Shown in pieces: positions 55,123 through 64,000 of a DNA stretch of 64,000 nt; the stretch's first letter is position 1, and every line of letters begins with the position of its first letter. The position numbers were made by a program, and so were the translations under genes. Origin of the DNA: Diatrype stigma (Eukaryota > Ascomycota > Sordariomycetes > Xylariales > Diatrypaceae); the NCBI GenBank assembly GCA_022225965.2, contig JAKJXP020000001.1:124001-188000 (forward strand). Reading direction: 5' to 3'. Below the pieces are notes generated by a model. It saw only the letters and a list, made by a program, of their open reading frames with translations. It made no database searches and was not told the origin of the DNA.

Positions 55123-55989
55123 TTACTCCTTCTCTGCACCGACCTCGACCCCAGCCTCGAAGTACACCGTCAGCACGCCGGCCGGGCCCCCGACGATCCC
55201 GCACCCCTTCTTGGCCTTCTCGCGGAGCGCCGCGTGCGCCGCGTCCGCCTCGTCGTAGTACCGCATGTCGGCCAGGCTGGCGAACCGGGTCTCGGCTACG
55301 ACGGTCCAGCCCTGGCTGCGCGGGTCCACGTTCTCGTTGTTGTTGCCGTCGGTGAGCTGGCGGCCCACGTGCATGGAGAGGATGTAAGGCTTGCCGTCCT
55401 TTTTTTTGAAAAAGGAAAACAGAGAAAGTTTGGTCAGCTGGTACGGTAAAGTCAGGCAGGCAGATTGTTGATCCAGTGTGAAGGGAAGTAGGTAGATGCA
55501 TTAGGAAATGAGGCTGTTCGACTACTTGGGTATCTGGGTTGGCCTGGTCTGGTGGGATGGCGGAGACTGGACTGAAGGGTATAGAAAATAGACTGAGGAT
55601 TGAGGGGTGCGATATAAGGGAGGGGGCTTGTTCATGCGACTCGCAGACAGACGGATCGGAGCACTGCGTGTGTAGGGTATGTAAGTGATATTCCTTCAGG
55701 GGTTCATTGCACGCCGAGGTGATGTGGATGTGCGTAGACTATATAAGATACGTATGGAGGTGGATGCATAGGACAACAACGCAGTCGATAGCATGGCGGA
55801 TCATAGGCAGGTAGATTTCTGAAAATGTAGGATCGAGTATATAATACGTATTGGGTGGTACTATCCGTTATGCTAAGCACTTACTTTGCGCGAGTTCTTC
55901 GCTAATACGTCGTACTCCTCTACTAGCCTCTGCTGATCTTCGGGGTTGGGAATCTTGAACATGGTGGTGCGGTGGATAGGACGGGCCAT
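55123..55989 (-). CDS. Stress-responsive Dabb (dimeric alpha/beta barrel) protein
   Basis: Exons 55989-55885 and 55398-55123, separated by a 486-nt intron, encode 126 aa. Exon 1: MARPIHRTTMFKIPNPEDQQ, then RLVEEYDVLAKNSRK; exon 2 continues DGKPYILSMHVGRQLTD with a GWTVVAETRFASLADMRYYD stretch and DAAHAALREKAKKG. This strand-helix-strand order with the YYD..AHAAL motif is that of Dabb/EthD-like ferredoxin-fold dimers. The intron is the longest in the window but both sites are good (GTAAGT donor; acceptor after an A8 stretch, AAAAAAAAG). Function is open; relatives include stress proteins and polyketide-tailoring enzymes. It lies 640 bp from the RraA-like aldolase gene, tandem on the same strand. 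Confidence 0.75.
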
Positions 55990-56628
55990 GATGATGATGA
56001 TGGTGGTGGTGGTGATTGTCTCTCTTTCCTTCTCTTAGACTCTAGTCCAGTCGTGTGTAAGTAATCTTGTGTGGCAGGGAATGAATCTCCTTGGTGATGA
56101 GCGGAGTTGAGACTGTATTTTTGTTATATAGGGGTGATGGACATGGGATTACGCTTTTTGAATACTCGACAATGACTTGTTTTATACAACTTGGGCATGC
56201 TATTTCGAGAGCAGCGGGGTGGTCGTGATTGCATAACGGATCCCTCCTTGTACAACTTCGCATGTCCGGGTGGCTGATGAGAAGTTCAGTCCATCTTCAT
56301 ATGTTTCGATGACTAATTCCTATTTACGTGCGGCACACAATACCTATTAAACGTCAATCAGAATCCATTGGGCGTCGAGCCTCCGTTTCATTGAGAGATT
56401 GCTAAGCTGGGCTGCTGTTTCGCCACGGATGTCCGGTCCGATGGATGGCACCGAGAAGTCCAAGACGGTTTATCGTGTTCTACGTATATATCGCTTACTA
56501 CATACAATAGTCATGGGCTTTCAGGTACTTTCTCAAAGAAAAAAGAAGTCAAAAAGGGGGGAAGAGGGGAGAGAGAGGATATGGCAGACGTCTCTCCTTC
56601 GTCCTATATAAGTGCGCAAAGCGGCGCC
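55990..56628. other. Intergenic, no gene seen
   Basis: 639 bp between tandem genes. Nothing recognisable. Confidence 0.55.
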
Positions 56629-57969
56629 TCATCTGAACTTCTTACTAGCTTCAGTAAAACTCATGCCTCCTTTGATGGCAACAGCCATCTGATCATCGGC
56701 CTCGACCTGCTTCTTCATCAGCGGCAGCGCCTGCTCGGCCAGCTCGACGGGCAGCACCACCACGCCATTCAGGTCTGCGATGATGTAGTCGCCCGGGCGG
56801 ATCTCCGCCTCCTGCTCGCCCGACTGCAGAGTTACCGGTACGTTGACCGCCGCTACCTTGAGAAGCGGCGCCGGGGGCTGCGGATAATCCTTCTGGGTCA
56901 GCATGCGACGATCAATCCCACATCTTTCTCATACAAGCACCAAGCAACCGAGGGTAGCTTGCTCGTTTTTTGTTCGTGTCAGGGGCGAGGGCTCCTTTTC
57001 AAAAGATAACTGCAATGCAGGCCGTGCAATGCTTCGATTGAGAACCAACACATGATGATTGGGAAATGGGGGGATGGGGTATTCTTACTGCTGTGCCTAC
57101 ATCCCGAGCGAATATCTATGCGTTATTGTCGTGAATTAATATTATAAGTCTTCGAACATCATGGCAATAAAGAAATAAACAAATCAAATAAACTACGACA
57201 GATGTGGAAGTCGAAGAAAGAATACAGGAGGGGGGGTGGAGAGAGTAGTAAGAGGAAGTAGCAAGACTCAAGGGGCGGAAAGACACACCGGATAGCCCAG
57301 CTCCCGCTGCTCCTGTAGATCGCGGAAGCGCCCATCAATGACGGAGCCGACGGCGCCGCTCGCGCGAGCGCGCATCGACATGAGACCGCCGTAGACAGCG
57401 TTCGGGGTCCCGGCCGGACACGAGACGAACACGACGGCGCCTTCGGGGACCGAATCGATCTAAGCCTAACCGTTAACGTAAGGCAAAGAAGATAAGAGCA
57501 ACACACCCTCAAGTAATGTAATTAGGTGCTCTGTCTGCTTGGTGGTGTGGGGGGTTGCGGACGTACGTAGTGCGTCGGATGCTTCGGCGACGGATGGTCA
57601 AGCGGCACGTACTTGACCGTGTAGGCGGGGCCGACGATCTTGGCCGGGCCGGCCTGCCGCTCCGGCGACCACATCGTCAGGCCCGACAGGAACCCGCCGT
57701 GGGGTTGCTTGAGCTTGCATAGGGCGTCCGAGACGTCGCATCTGTTTGTTCTCCTTTCATGAGCCCCGGCGCACCGTGCATGTACCTACTACTACTACCC
57801 ACTTTCGAGGAATATAAGACGGGATGCGATGGGATGGGATGAGATGACGATAGAACGAGAACTTGACTTTGCTTCATCGCGGGCGGGTAGGTAGGCTGGG
57901 GTAGGCTTACGTCGTGAATTCCCCCAGCGCTTTAACAACGGGGTCCTGGGTCCCAGCCGCTGCCGCCAT
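56629..57969 (-). CDS. RraA-like protein (4-hydroxy-4-methyl-2-oxoglutarate aldolase family)
   Basis: Five exons, 57969-57911, 57741-57567, 57459-57289, 57115-57089 (only 27 nt) and 56892-56629, with introns of 169, 107, 173 and 196 nt, encode 231 aa. Junctions restore TTCDVSDALCKL, HYIDSVPEGAVVFVS, GYPIFARDVGTA and GTAKDYPQPPAPLLK. The family core is complete: GPAYTVKYVP, NAVYGGLMSMRARASGAVG, VIDGRFRDLQEQRELGYP with the Arg-Asp pair of the active site, then AVNVPVTLQ and IRPGDYIIADLNGVVVLP. Fungal RraA-like proteins are annotated as HMG/oxaloacetate-type aldolases. The frame stays open upstream of Met1 with a basic, hydrophobic stretch starting MSLFAPAKFTAPRRLLPRSL, so a longer form with a mitochondrial-type leader is possible. 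Confidence 0.85.
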
Positions 57970-58873
57970 GCTGCCGAGCTGCCGAGCCTGGCCTCTGCTA
58001 CGCATTAGGGGAAGATCGAAGCAAGTATTCAGTAGCGTACTAAACAGAAGAGAGCGCGGCAGTAATCGGCGTGGTGCTGTGAATTTGGCTGGTGCAAACA
58101 GTGACATAACATGGATTGTATGAAATGTTGCAAGTAGGTATTGTTCATTCAATATACATACGATACCTATCCCCAAAAGGTTGGGGAAGCGGACAATCGG
58201 CTACTTTCACATGTGTTGGAGATAGCATCTTGTCTTGCGCCGATTGCTACGGCCGGGCGGGCGGGCGGGCGGGGGCTGACACTTACATCCACACTTGCAC
58301 CTACAAAGATACGTACTTAAGTAATGAAGCCGAACTAAACACAGTCGGCCGTCGGTTACATGGAAGTCGATCCGTCACTCATCCATATACTACGAGGTAC
58401 GTAGCTGCTGAGCGCCCCTTACTATTTGAATATACTATATGACTATGTATCGGCATTTGGGGGATACTCTAGATGGAAATTCGTCGCTTTGAACTGTAGC
58501 AGGCTGCTGTAGGCTACGACTGAAGAAAACAAGGGAAATCGGTGGCTTCGTGGAGGTTAATTGGCCTACAAAAGCTGGAGACCCAGACGGTTAGATAAGT
58601 TGAATTGGAACAAGCTTCTTCAGTATAACATAAATGCCGATACTATACGTTATATGTCATTAAGTAAGCTAGTATACTATGTAGATATATATATATTATA
58701 TTGCACCCCATCCAAGCTATACACTGTACATACGCCTAGTCCCGAGACCGGGAGCGCGCGAGGGAGCATCGGCGCTGGTCCCCTTTCATGTAGGTATGTA
58801 CTGTAGAACAAGTGCCTAGTCATGTAATTAGGGCGCAGGTGTGTTTAACTCGTTTCTTACCCCTCCCTACTCC
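57970..58873. other. Intergenic with G-quadruplex motif
   Basis: 904 bp upstream of the RraA-like gene and downstream of the MFS gene. It holds the G-rich motif at 58255-58275. No gene seen. Confidence 0.55.
58255..58275 (+). other. G-quadruplex motif (GGGC)4GGGGG
   Basis: Five G runs with single-C loops on the plus strand, the most stable loop class for intramolecular quadruplexes. It lies 286 bp upstream of the RraA-like start on the opposite strand. Confidence 0.8.
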
Positions 58874-60603
58874 TTACTCCCTCTTGCGGATCTTAGGAAA
58901 CGACAGCCAAACCAGCGCCAACACGGCGATAAGCGCGAGCACGATAGGCTGCAGGACCTGGACGCCCCTGCTGGCGGCGATGGCGCCGATGGCGAAGGGG
59001 AAGACGGTGCTGCCGATGCCGCCGAGGGCCATGGCGAAGCCGATGGCGCTGACGTGGATGTGGCGCGGCAGCAGCTTGGCGGCGACGGTGACGCCCGAGG
59101 GGAAGACGGGCCCGAGCGCGGCGCCCAGGAGCGCGACGGCGACGGCGCTGACGACGAACTGCGGCACGAGCCAGAACACGAGCTGCAGCGCCGCCGCGGC
59201 CGCCAGGTACAGCGCCACGCAGCGCCGCTCGCCGAAGCGCTCGGTCACGAAGCCGAGACCCGCCCGCCCCGCCGCCATGCCCGCCCAGAACCCCGTCCCC
59301 GACGCGCCCGACTGCAGCTCCGTCGCGCCGCGCACCTTCAGCATGAACGAGACGATCCACCCGCCCAGCCCGACCTCCACGCCCATGTAGGTGAAGAAGA
59401 ACAGCGTGCAGACCCAGGTCGTCTTGGACCGCAGCGCTTCCCGGGTGCGGCCGCTCCCGTTGTCCCCGTGGTCGCGCACGTGCTCGGCGCGGTATACCGC
59501 GCCGGTTCGGTGCCAGAACGCCGCCGTCAGGCCGACTAGCTCCAGGAAGGACGCGCCGGCCTAGATTGTGTGTGAGTAAGTAGGTAGTGCAATTCAACCT
59601 CTCGTTTAACACAAAGCTCGCTTTCTTTGGTATGCGAACATTGGGCAGATCACGAATTGCCCAATGCAACTAATGAACGGCACGTCATAAATTAAACTCA
59701 CCATGAGATAATACCAGGTGTACCACGGCAAGCTGTACGTGGTGATCATGCTGGTGGCGAGCAGGGGGGCGACCAGCGCGCCGACGCTGTAGAAGGCGTG
59801 CAGGCAGCCCTGGATGGCGTTGGGGTTGTCCATGACGCCGACCCAGGCGCAGAAGCAGGCGTCGGTCAGGCCGTTGCCGAAGCCGGAGAGGGCGTTGGCC
59901 AGGACCAGGACGGGGAAGGGCGGGTGCGCGCAGAGGCAGGCGTACGTGGCGAGGTGGCAGAGCGGCGCCGCGATGGCGATGCCGCGCTGGCCGAACCGGC
60001 TGTGGATCGTCGCGTTGCTGAAGGCCGCCGCCGAGTAGCCGACGAACGGCGTCAGGAAGATCAGCGAGATGATGGTGTAGTTGAGCCCGTAGTAGGTCTC
60101 GAGGTACGGGATCAATGCCTGTAGGTAGATAGATGGTCGGCACAGATGTACAGCGCATGAGATTAAAACCAAACTCTCTCTCTCTCTCTCTTTCTCTCGG
60201 TTATAATAATGTGGTGCTGGGCGACAACGACGTGGTTGTGTAGTATGCAACTATCCCCGATATATAGGTAGTGTCAATAATGACTTACACCGACGGCGGC
60301 ATCGTTCATGCCCGCGATAATGAATGACCAGAAGCAGAAGCCTAGTCTCGGGATGTTCCCCCGCGGCATGTTCCATCGTTGAGCTGGCGGCGTCGGCGCA
60401 GCGGGTGCCGGGGCCGGAGCCACATCGCGACCGACTCCGCTGCCGCTGCCGTCCCCTTCGGAGGAGGCAGCCAGCGCTTGCCTCGACGCATTCCTCGCCC
60501 TCCGCCAAACGTCTCTTAGCGAATTGCGAGGCGCCGGCGTTAGCTCATAGCTTTCTAGCATAGAGGCGTCCGGCACGGTTCTGCTTATAGTCTCGGTTGC
60601 CAT
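58874..60603 (-). CDS. MFS transporter (FucP/Bsc6-like group)
   Basis: Exons 60603-60289, 60118-59702 and 59560-58874 (introns 170 and 141 nt) encode 472 aa. Residues 1-85 are a cytoplasmic Ala/Pro/Ser-rich leader. Membrane segments begin FCFWSFIIAGMNDAAVG, continuing across the first junction as ALIPYLETYYGLNYTIISL. GMNDAAVG and FAWVG-type motifs (ACFCAWVGVMDNPNAIQG) plus GGWIVSFML are typical of the fungal group related to bacterial fucose permease and yeast Bsc6. The second junction joins WYYLM to AGASFLELVGL. The C-terminal half keeps LGAALGPVFPSGVTVAAKLLP and the last two helices; it ends FPKIRKRE. Substrate unknown; sugar uptake is a fair guess from family but not shown. For exon 1 the GTAAGT donor, not the GTGTAA two bases upstream, keeps the frame. 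Confidence 0.87.
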
Positions 60604-61287
60604 TGCGGGCCAATGGGAAGTGTATAGGTAAGTAGATATATATAGGAGGTTAGTAGGTACCTGTATAGGTGATGGTGATCAAACCCGCGGCGGGAATCGT
60701 AGGACAGGTAGCTAAGTAAGTAGAGAACACGGTTCTTATAGCACAACAACTTGGCAACTAGTTGCCTAGGTGCATGGGGAGGTTGTCGGAGATGCCTCAA
60801 TCCGGATTATGTATACCTTTAGTTAGATATACGTACGTTAGACTTCATAGGTAAGGAATGCTTACAACCCCCACATTTTACCCCTTCTTTCCCCTCTGAA
60901 CAGGCCTTGGCGCTTTGCAAACCTGGGGGGGAGGGGGGCGATTATCATGGCAAGATTACTGGCTTACTGGGTGATCTTACATTACCTAAATACATATATA
61001 TTCTATACATCTTCTCATCGTCTTGTCAATGACACACACGTAAGCATCGGGAAGGCGGCCCGCCTGCAACTAGTAGATGATGACATCGTAGCCGACTCGT
61101 AACTTCCAACTGATCTAACTCTAACTAGGGGCCACTCGGTTCGTCCCGTAGGACAGCCAGAACAAACCAGAATCGATACCAATATCCCATTACATTATCT
61201 CCTCTCCTCACCCCCCCCCCCCCCTATAATTACGCAGAGACATAGCCAGAAGCGCACACAGCCACAAGCAAGCCCACCACCCATTAA
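60604..61287. other. Intergenic, no gene seen
   Basis: 684 bp between the MFS start and the SRPBCC gene 3' end. It contains a 14-nt C run at 61211-61224. Confidence 0.55.
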
Positions 61288-62004
61288 TCACTGCGCACCT
61301 CCCGTCCCCTCCTCTTCCCCCTCCCCCTCCTCCTTCACCCCCTCCTCAGCGAACCTCTTCAAATCCTCCGCCCACATCCCAAAATTCCTCAGCAGCGCCG
61401 CGCCAACAACCATCTTCACGACCGGCGCCACCGGACCGAAGAACGTCTCATAGCAGACGTAATCCGTCCCGCCGTCCTCCCTCTCCAGGAACTCCTGCGT
61501 CCGCTCCGCCTTCAAATACCACGGATCTCCCTGCGTCTTCCAAGCCACGCGCAGCCCCTTCCTCTTCTTCCCCCCTTCCTCACCCCCCCGCTCAAACGTC
61601 TCCAGCACCGAAACCTCCAGATCCGTCATCGCCACGCCCTTCGCCCAAGCCCCGGGGTTCATGTGGACCTCGAAGCGGACGCGGGTGCCGAGCAGCAGCA
61701 GCTTGTCGGGCGTGTTGCGCCGGAACGCCGGCTGGGCCAGCAGCGCGGCCGGGGTCGAGGCCGGCGGCAGCTCGGCCGACGTCGCCGGCGACGACAGCAC
61801 CGTGGCGCGCGGCACGAACCGGTTCCAGGCCGGGTAGCGCCCCGGGTCCAGCACGGCGGCCAGACACGCCGCCGGCGAGGCCGCGATCCCCGACGTCGCG
61901 CAGATCACCGTCGCTTTGCTGCCGGCGGAGCCGTACGTCGGCGACGCGAGGGGCGCGTCGGCCCACCGGGGCGCTTGGTCGGGCGCGATGGTCTCGGCGG
62001 CCAT
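61288..62004 (-). CDS. SRPBCC-fold (START/polyketide-cyclase-like) protein
   Basis: Single exon, 238 aa. After about 30 residues the helix-grip pattern starts: VICATSGIAASPAACLAAVL, then DPGRYPAWNRFVPRATVLSS, the YPxWN hallmark of SRPBCC proteins. GTRVRFEVHMNPG is the conserved second strand region, RVAWKTQGDPWYL and CYETFFGPVAPVVKMVVGAA the later strands and the long C-terminal helix. The tail is acidic (EEGVKEEGEGEEEG). Such proteins bind hydrophobic ligands or act as cyclases; no catalytic residues can be inferred. It is tandem with the MFS gene on the same strand, 684 bp apart. Confidence 0.82.
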   Translation of the reverse strand: MAAETIAPDQAPRWADAPLASPTYGSAGSKATVICATSGIAASPAACLAAVLDPGRYPAWNRFVPRATVLSSPATSAELPPASTPAALLAQPAFRRNTPDKLLLLGTRVRFEVHMNPGAWAKGVAMTDLEVSVLETFERGGEEGGKKRKGLRVAWKTQGDPWYLKAERTQEFLEREDGGTDYVCYETFFGPVAPVVKMVVGAALLRNFGMWAEDLKRFAEEGVKEEGEGEEEGTGGAQ

Positions 62005-62982
62005 GGTGTGGTGAGACGAACGAATGGAAGAAAGGCGGGTTAGAGATTTATTTTGGTCCCCCTGTCCCGTGTGAGTGTTTTGCTTGCTGGTGTTGAGGAA
62101 GTTAAGGGATTGTGTAAGTACCAGGTAGCTAATTAGGGAGGTCAGGTGTGGGTGTAAGTGTAAGTGTAAGTAAGTAGCGGTAGCAGCAGCTGCCAGCAGC
62201 GCGCTTGAACCTTACATAGGTCGGCGTGGCACTAAATCCAACGAGCCGGGACCCGCTTTTGCTTGCATCACTCAAGTTCGCTCTCTGATTATTGCCAGTC
62301 ACTTTATCATATCGGGACAGGAAGCTATCACTTCGCTCTTCCAAGTAAACCTGGCTTCTCACAGTGCAGTTTGTGACCTGTTGATGCATCGAATTGTACG
62401 TTCTTGTCGAGCTTGTATCAGCTATACTTCGTACTGGTGCCGAATGCATGTACGGACTGGAGGTGTATAAGCTTCCAAGTGCATTGCCGAGGCCGGTCCT
62501 GGCCGGAGCACTAAAGCGGGTACATGTAGTTACTTGATTCAGGTGCCTGGCAAATGACAATGAGGATGGGGGCAGAAGCGCTACATAAGGCCTGGCTTCT
62601 CCGCCGGAACAGATGCAATGAGCTCTTAAGCCCTGGTAAACCAAGTCCTGGTGAACCAGGCCCTGGTAACCCAAGTCGCATGGTAAACCTACGTACATAC
62701 GAAGTACCTATATACAGTATGGTCGTGAGCATATAGTGACGTCAAGAAGTAAGGGTCGTTATAGGAAGATAAGAGATGCTTCGGTGTAGGGAGCTATCCA
62801 TATTCCTTTCGCATTCTACATCGCAAAAGCCTCCTCGCCTGCTTGTTTCTGATACACCTTGGATGACTTTCCCTGACGCCCGCTCCTTTCCTCCTTCAGC
62901 CTTCGACCCAACCCATCTTGTCTTGGTATCGTGGGGACGGGAGAGTCTGAGGTTCGAACTGCACGCGTTCCACTGATTACCG
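62005..62982. other. Intergenic with short repeats
   Basis: 978 bp. It holds (GTGTAA)3 near 62152-62172 and three 15-bp CCTGGTRAACCARG-type copies at 62631-62675. No gene seen. Confidence 0.55.
62631..62675. repeat. Three 15-bp imperfect tandem repeats
   Basis: Copies CCTGGTAAACCAAGT, CCTGGTGAACCAGGC and CCTGGTAACCCAAGT lie head to tail. Each copy is itself near-palindromic (CCTGGT/ACCAGG). Confidence 0.85.
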
Positions 62983-64000
62983 CTATTTACTGTCCCCTGC
63001 TATATTTATACTTCCCCTGGCGCTGTGCGTGTGCTCTCGTTCTCGCTCTCCTCCGTCCATCTGCTGGGCCTCCTTCAGCGCCCGCATCACGCTCGTCATC
63101 TTCTCGATCAGGTCGGGCATTCGGAAGGGCTTCACGAGCATGTCGTCGCAGCCGGCCGCCTTCGCTTCCATGATCTGCTCGGTCCGCGCGTTGGCGCTGA
63201 CCGCTATGATCGGGATCCGAGGTCCCTGCAGCTGACCCGTCCTCTCCATCTCCCGTATGTTTCGCGTGCACGTGAGGCCGTCTTGTATCGGCATTTCAAT
63301 GTCCATCAGGATCAGGTCGAGGGGGATCTGACCACCGGCGCGGGTGGTGTGCTGGATTTTGTCTAACGCCTCTAGCCCATGGTTCGCCACGTCGACGGTG
63401 TATCCGTGCTCGAGAAGCCCGCGCCTCGATATCTGCTGGTTTATGAGGTTGTCCTCGACGATCAAAATGCCATTGATGTGAATCTTGACCGGTGGAGTTT
63501 CCGCTTCAAAGGCCCTGGATTCCTCTATGCTTTGACTGAGACGAGTACTGCTACGGGACAGCCGCATATAAACAGCGTCGGCGGCAGCTCTCGCCTCGCG
63601 GAGAGCTTCGGGGCTTGGCAAATGCGCTTCGATGTAGAAGGCAAAGGTAGATCCATGGCCAGGCCGGGAAGCGACGCCAATCGCGCCATTCTGCATTTCT
63701 GTGAGCTGGCGACTGATGAATAGGCCGAGGCCGCTTCCACCATAGAGTACATGCGTTCTTGGGTTCGCCTATGCCACGATCAGGGGTCAGTTGAGACTGG
63801 TCTTAGTATGTCACGGGAACTCCCGTTGTTATCTTCGGAGATTTTTTCAATGGGAGAGCTTAGCACAAGGCCAGGGGCTCTTCAGATAATGCACAAAAAG
63901 AACAAAGGGTTTATAGTAACTTACCTGAGCAAATCGTTGGAATAACGTAGACATCTCCTCTTCTGTCATACCTTGGCCCGTATCCGTGACTTTGAACATG
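62983..64000 (-). CDS. Hybrid histidine kinase, C-terminal part (cut by window end)
   Basis: Last exon 63768-62983 and part of the exon before it (64000-63925), joined over a 156-nt intron; the 5' part is outside the window. The end of the HATPase domain is present: MFKVTDTGQGMTEEEMSTLF (G1 box), then AQANPRTHVLYGGSGLGLFI, built over the junction, with the G2 box GGSGLGL. A linker of about 65 residues leads to a receiver domain: ILIVEDNLINQQI (acidic pair), LILMDIEMPIQDG with the phosphoacceptor Asp, IIAVSANA and DDMLVKPFRM with the conserved Lys. ATP-binding and receiver parts in one chain define a hybrid kinase feeding a phosphorelay (Ypd1 to Skn7/Ssk1). Sensor domains lie beyond the window, so the class cannot be assigned. 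A short Glu/Arg-rich tail ends the protein. Confidence 0.92.

Noticed and set aside
1..64000. Secondary-metabolite cluster, CRISPR array, intact transposon or viral insertion
   Set aside because: No polyketide or peptide synthase, spaced repeat array, transposase, reverse transcriptase or capsid-like frame was recognised.

Overview
The window is nuclear DNA of a filamentous ascomycete (Pezizomycotina, most likely a sordariomycete). The grounds are short GT-AG introns (mostly 59-170 nt) with CTAAC-like branch sites, GC-rich exons in less GC-rich spacers, no operons, and fungal families such as a DUF3716 protein, a DUF7728-like protein, an NT-C2 protein, a CENP-O subunit and a hybrid histidine kinase. 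I see no intact transposon, CRISPR array or rRNA gene. Splice models were assembled by hand from reading frame and splice signals; all exon lengths sum to intact frames.

Layout. 0.7-1.3 kb (-): ribosomal protein eS30, four tiny exons. 2.2-3.1 kb: secreted CREG-like protein. 3.92-4.04 kb: tRNA-Arg(CCT) whose D loop is split by a 52-nt insert with full spliceosomal intron signals, the most unusual object here. 5.8-9.0 kb: ketopantoate reductase facing a flavocytochrome b2-type dehydrogenase. 10.7-12.4 kb: DAL5-type MFS transporter. 13.4-14.4 kb: DUF3716 protein. 16.5-25.4 kb: a sugar-acid group: DapA-family aldolase, broken dihydroxyacetone kinase, KduD-like SDR, zinc polyol dehydrogenase and DgoD-like dehydratase. 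26.6-31.8 kb: an 826-aa protein with a HicA-like C-terminus and an unknown CxxC protein, separated by a degenerate repeat block. 34-35.4 kb: secreted GH12. 36.3-38.1 kb: acetyl-CoA transporter family. 39.3-40.4 kb: CENP-O. 41.2-42.4 kb: DUF7728-like membrane protein. 42.4-45.5 kb: repeat-bearing spacer. 45.5 kb: MGNCC-start low-complexity protein. 46.9-49.8 kb: POP1. 51.9-53.8 kb: NT-C2 protein. 55.1-62.0 kb: Dabb protein, RraA-like aldolase, MFS transporter and SRPBCC protein. 63-64 kb: the 3' part of a hybrid histidine kinase running off the end.

How they fit. In the 16.5-25.4 kb group a dehydratase making a 2-keto-3-deoxy acid, a class I aldolase cleaving such acids, two oxidoreductases and a former triose kinase would form a short path from an aldonic acid to pyruvate plus a three-carbon aldehyde. 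The kinase is dead (a stop, frameshifts, an internal deletion), so the path, if used, must end differently now. The substrate cannot be fixed from sequence. The other genes are mostly unrelated housekeeping or single-function loci in the mosaic order usual for fungi.
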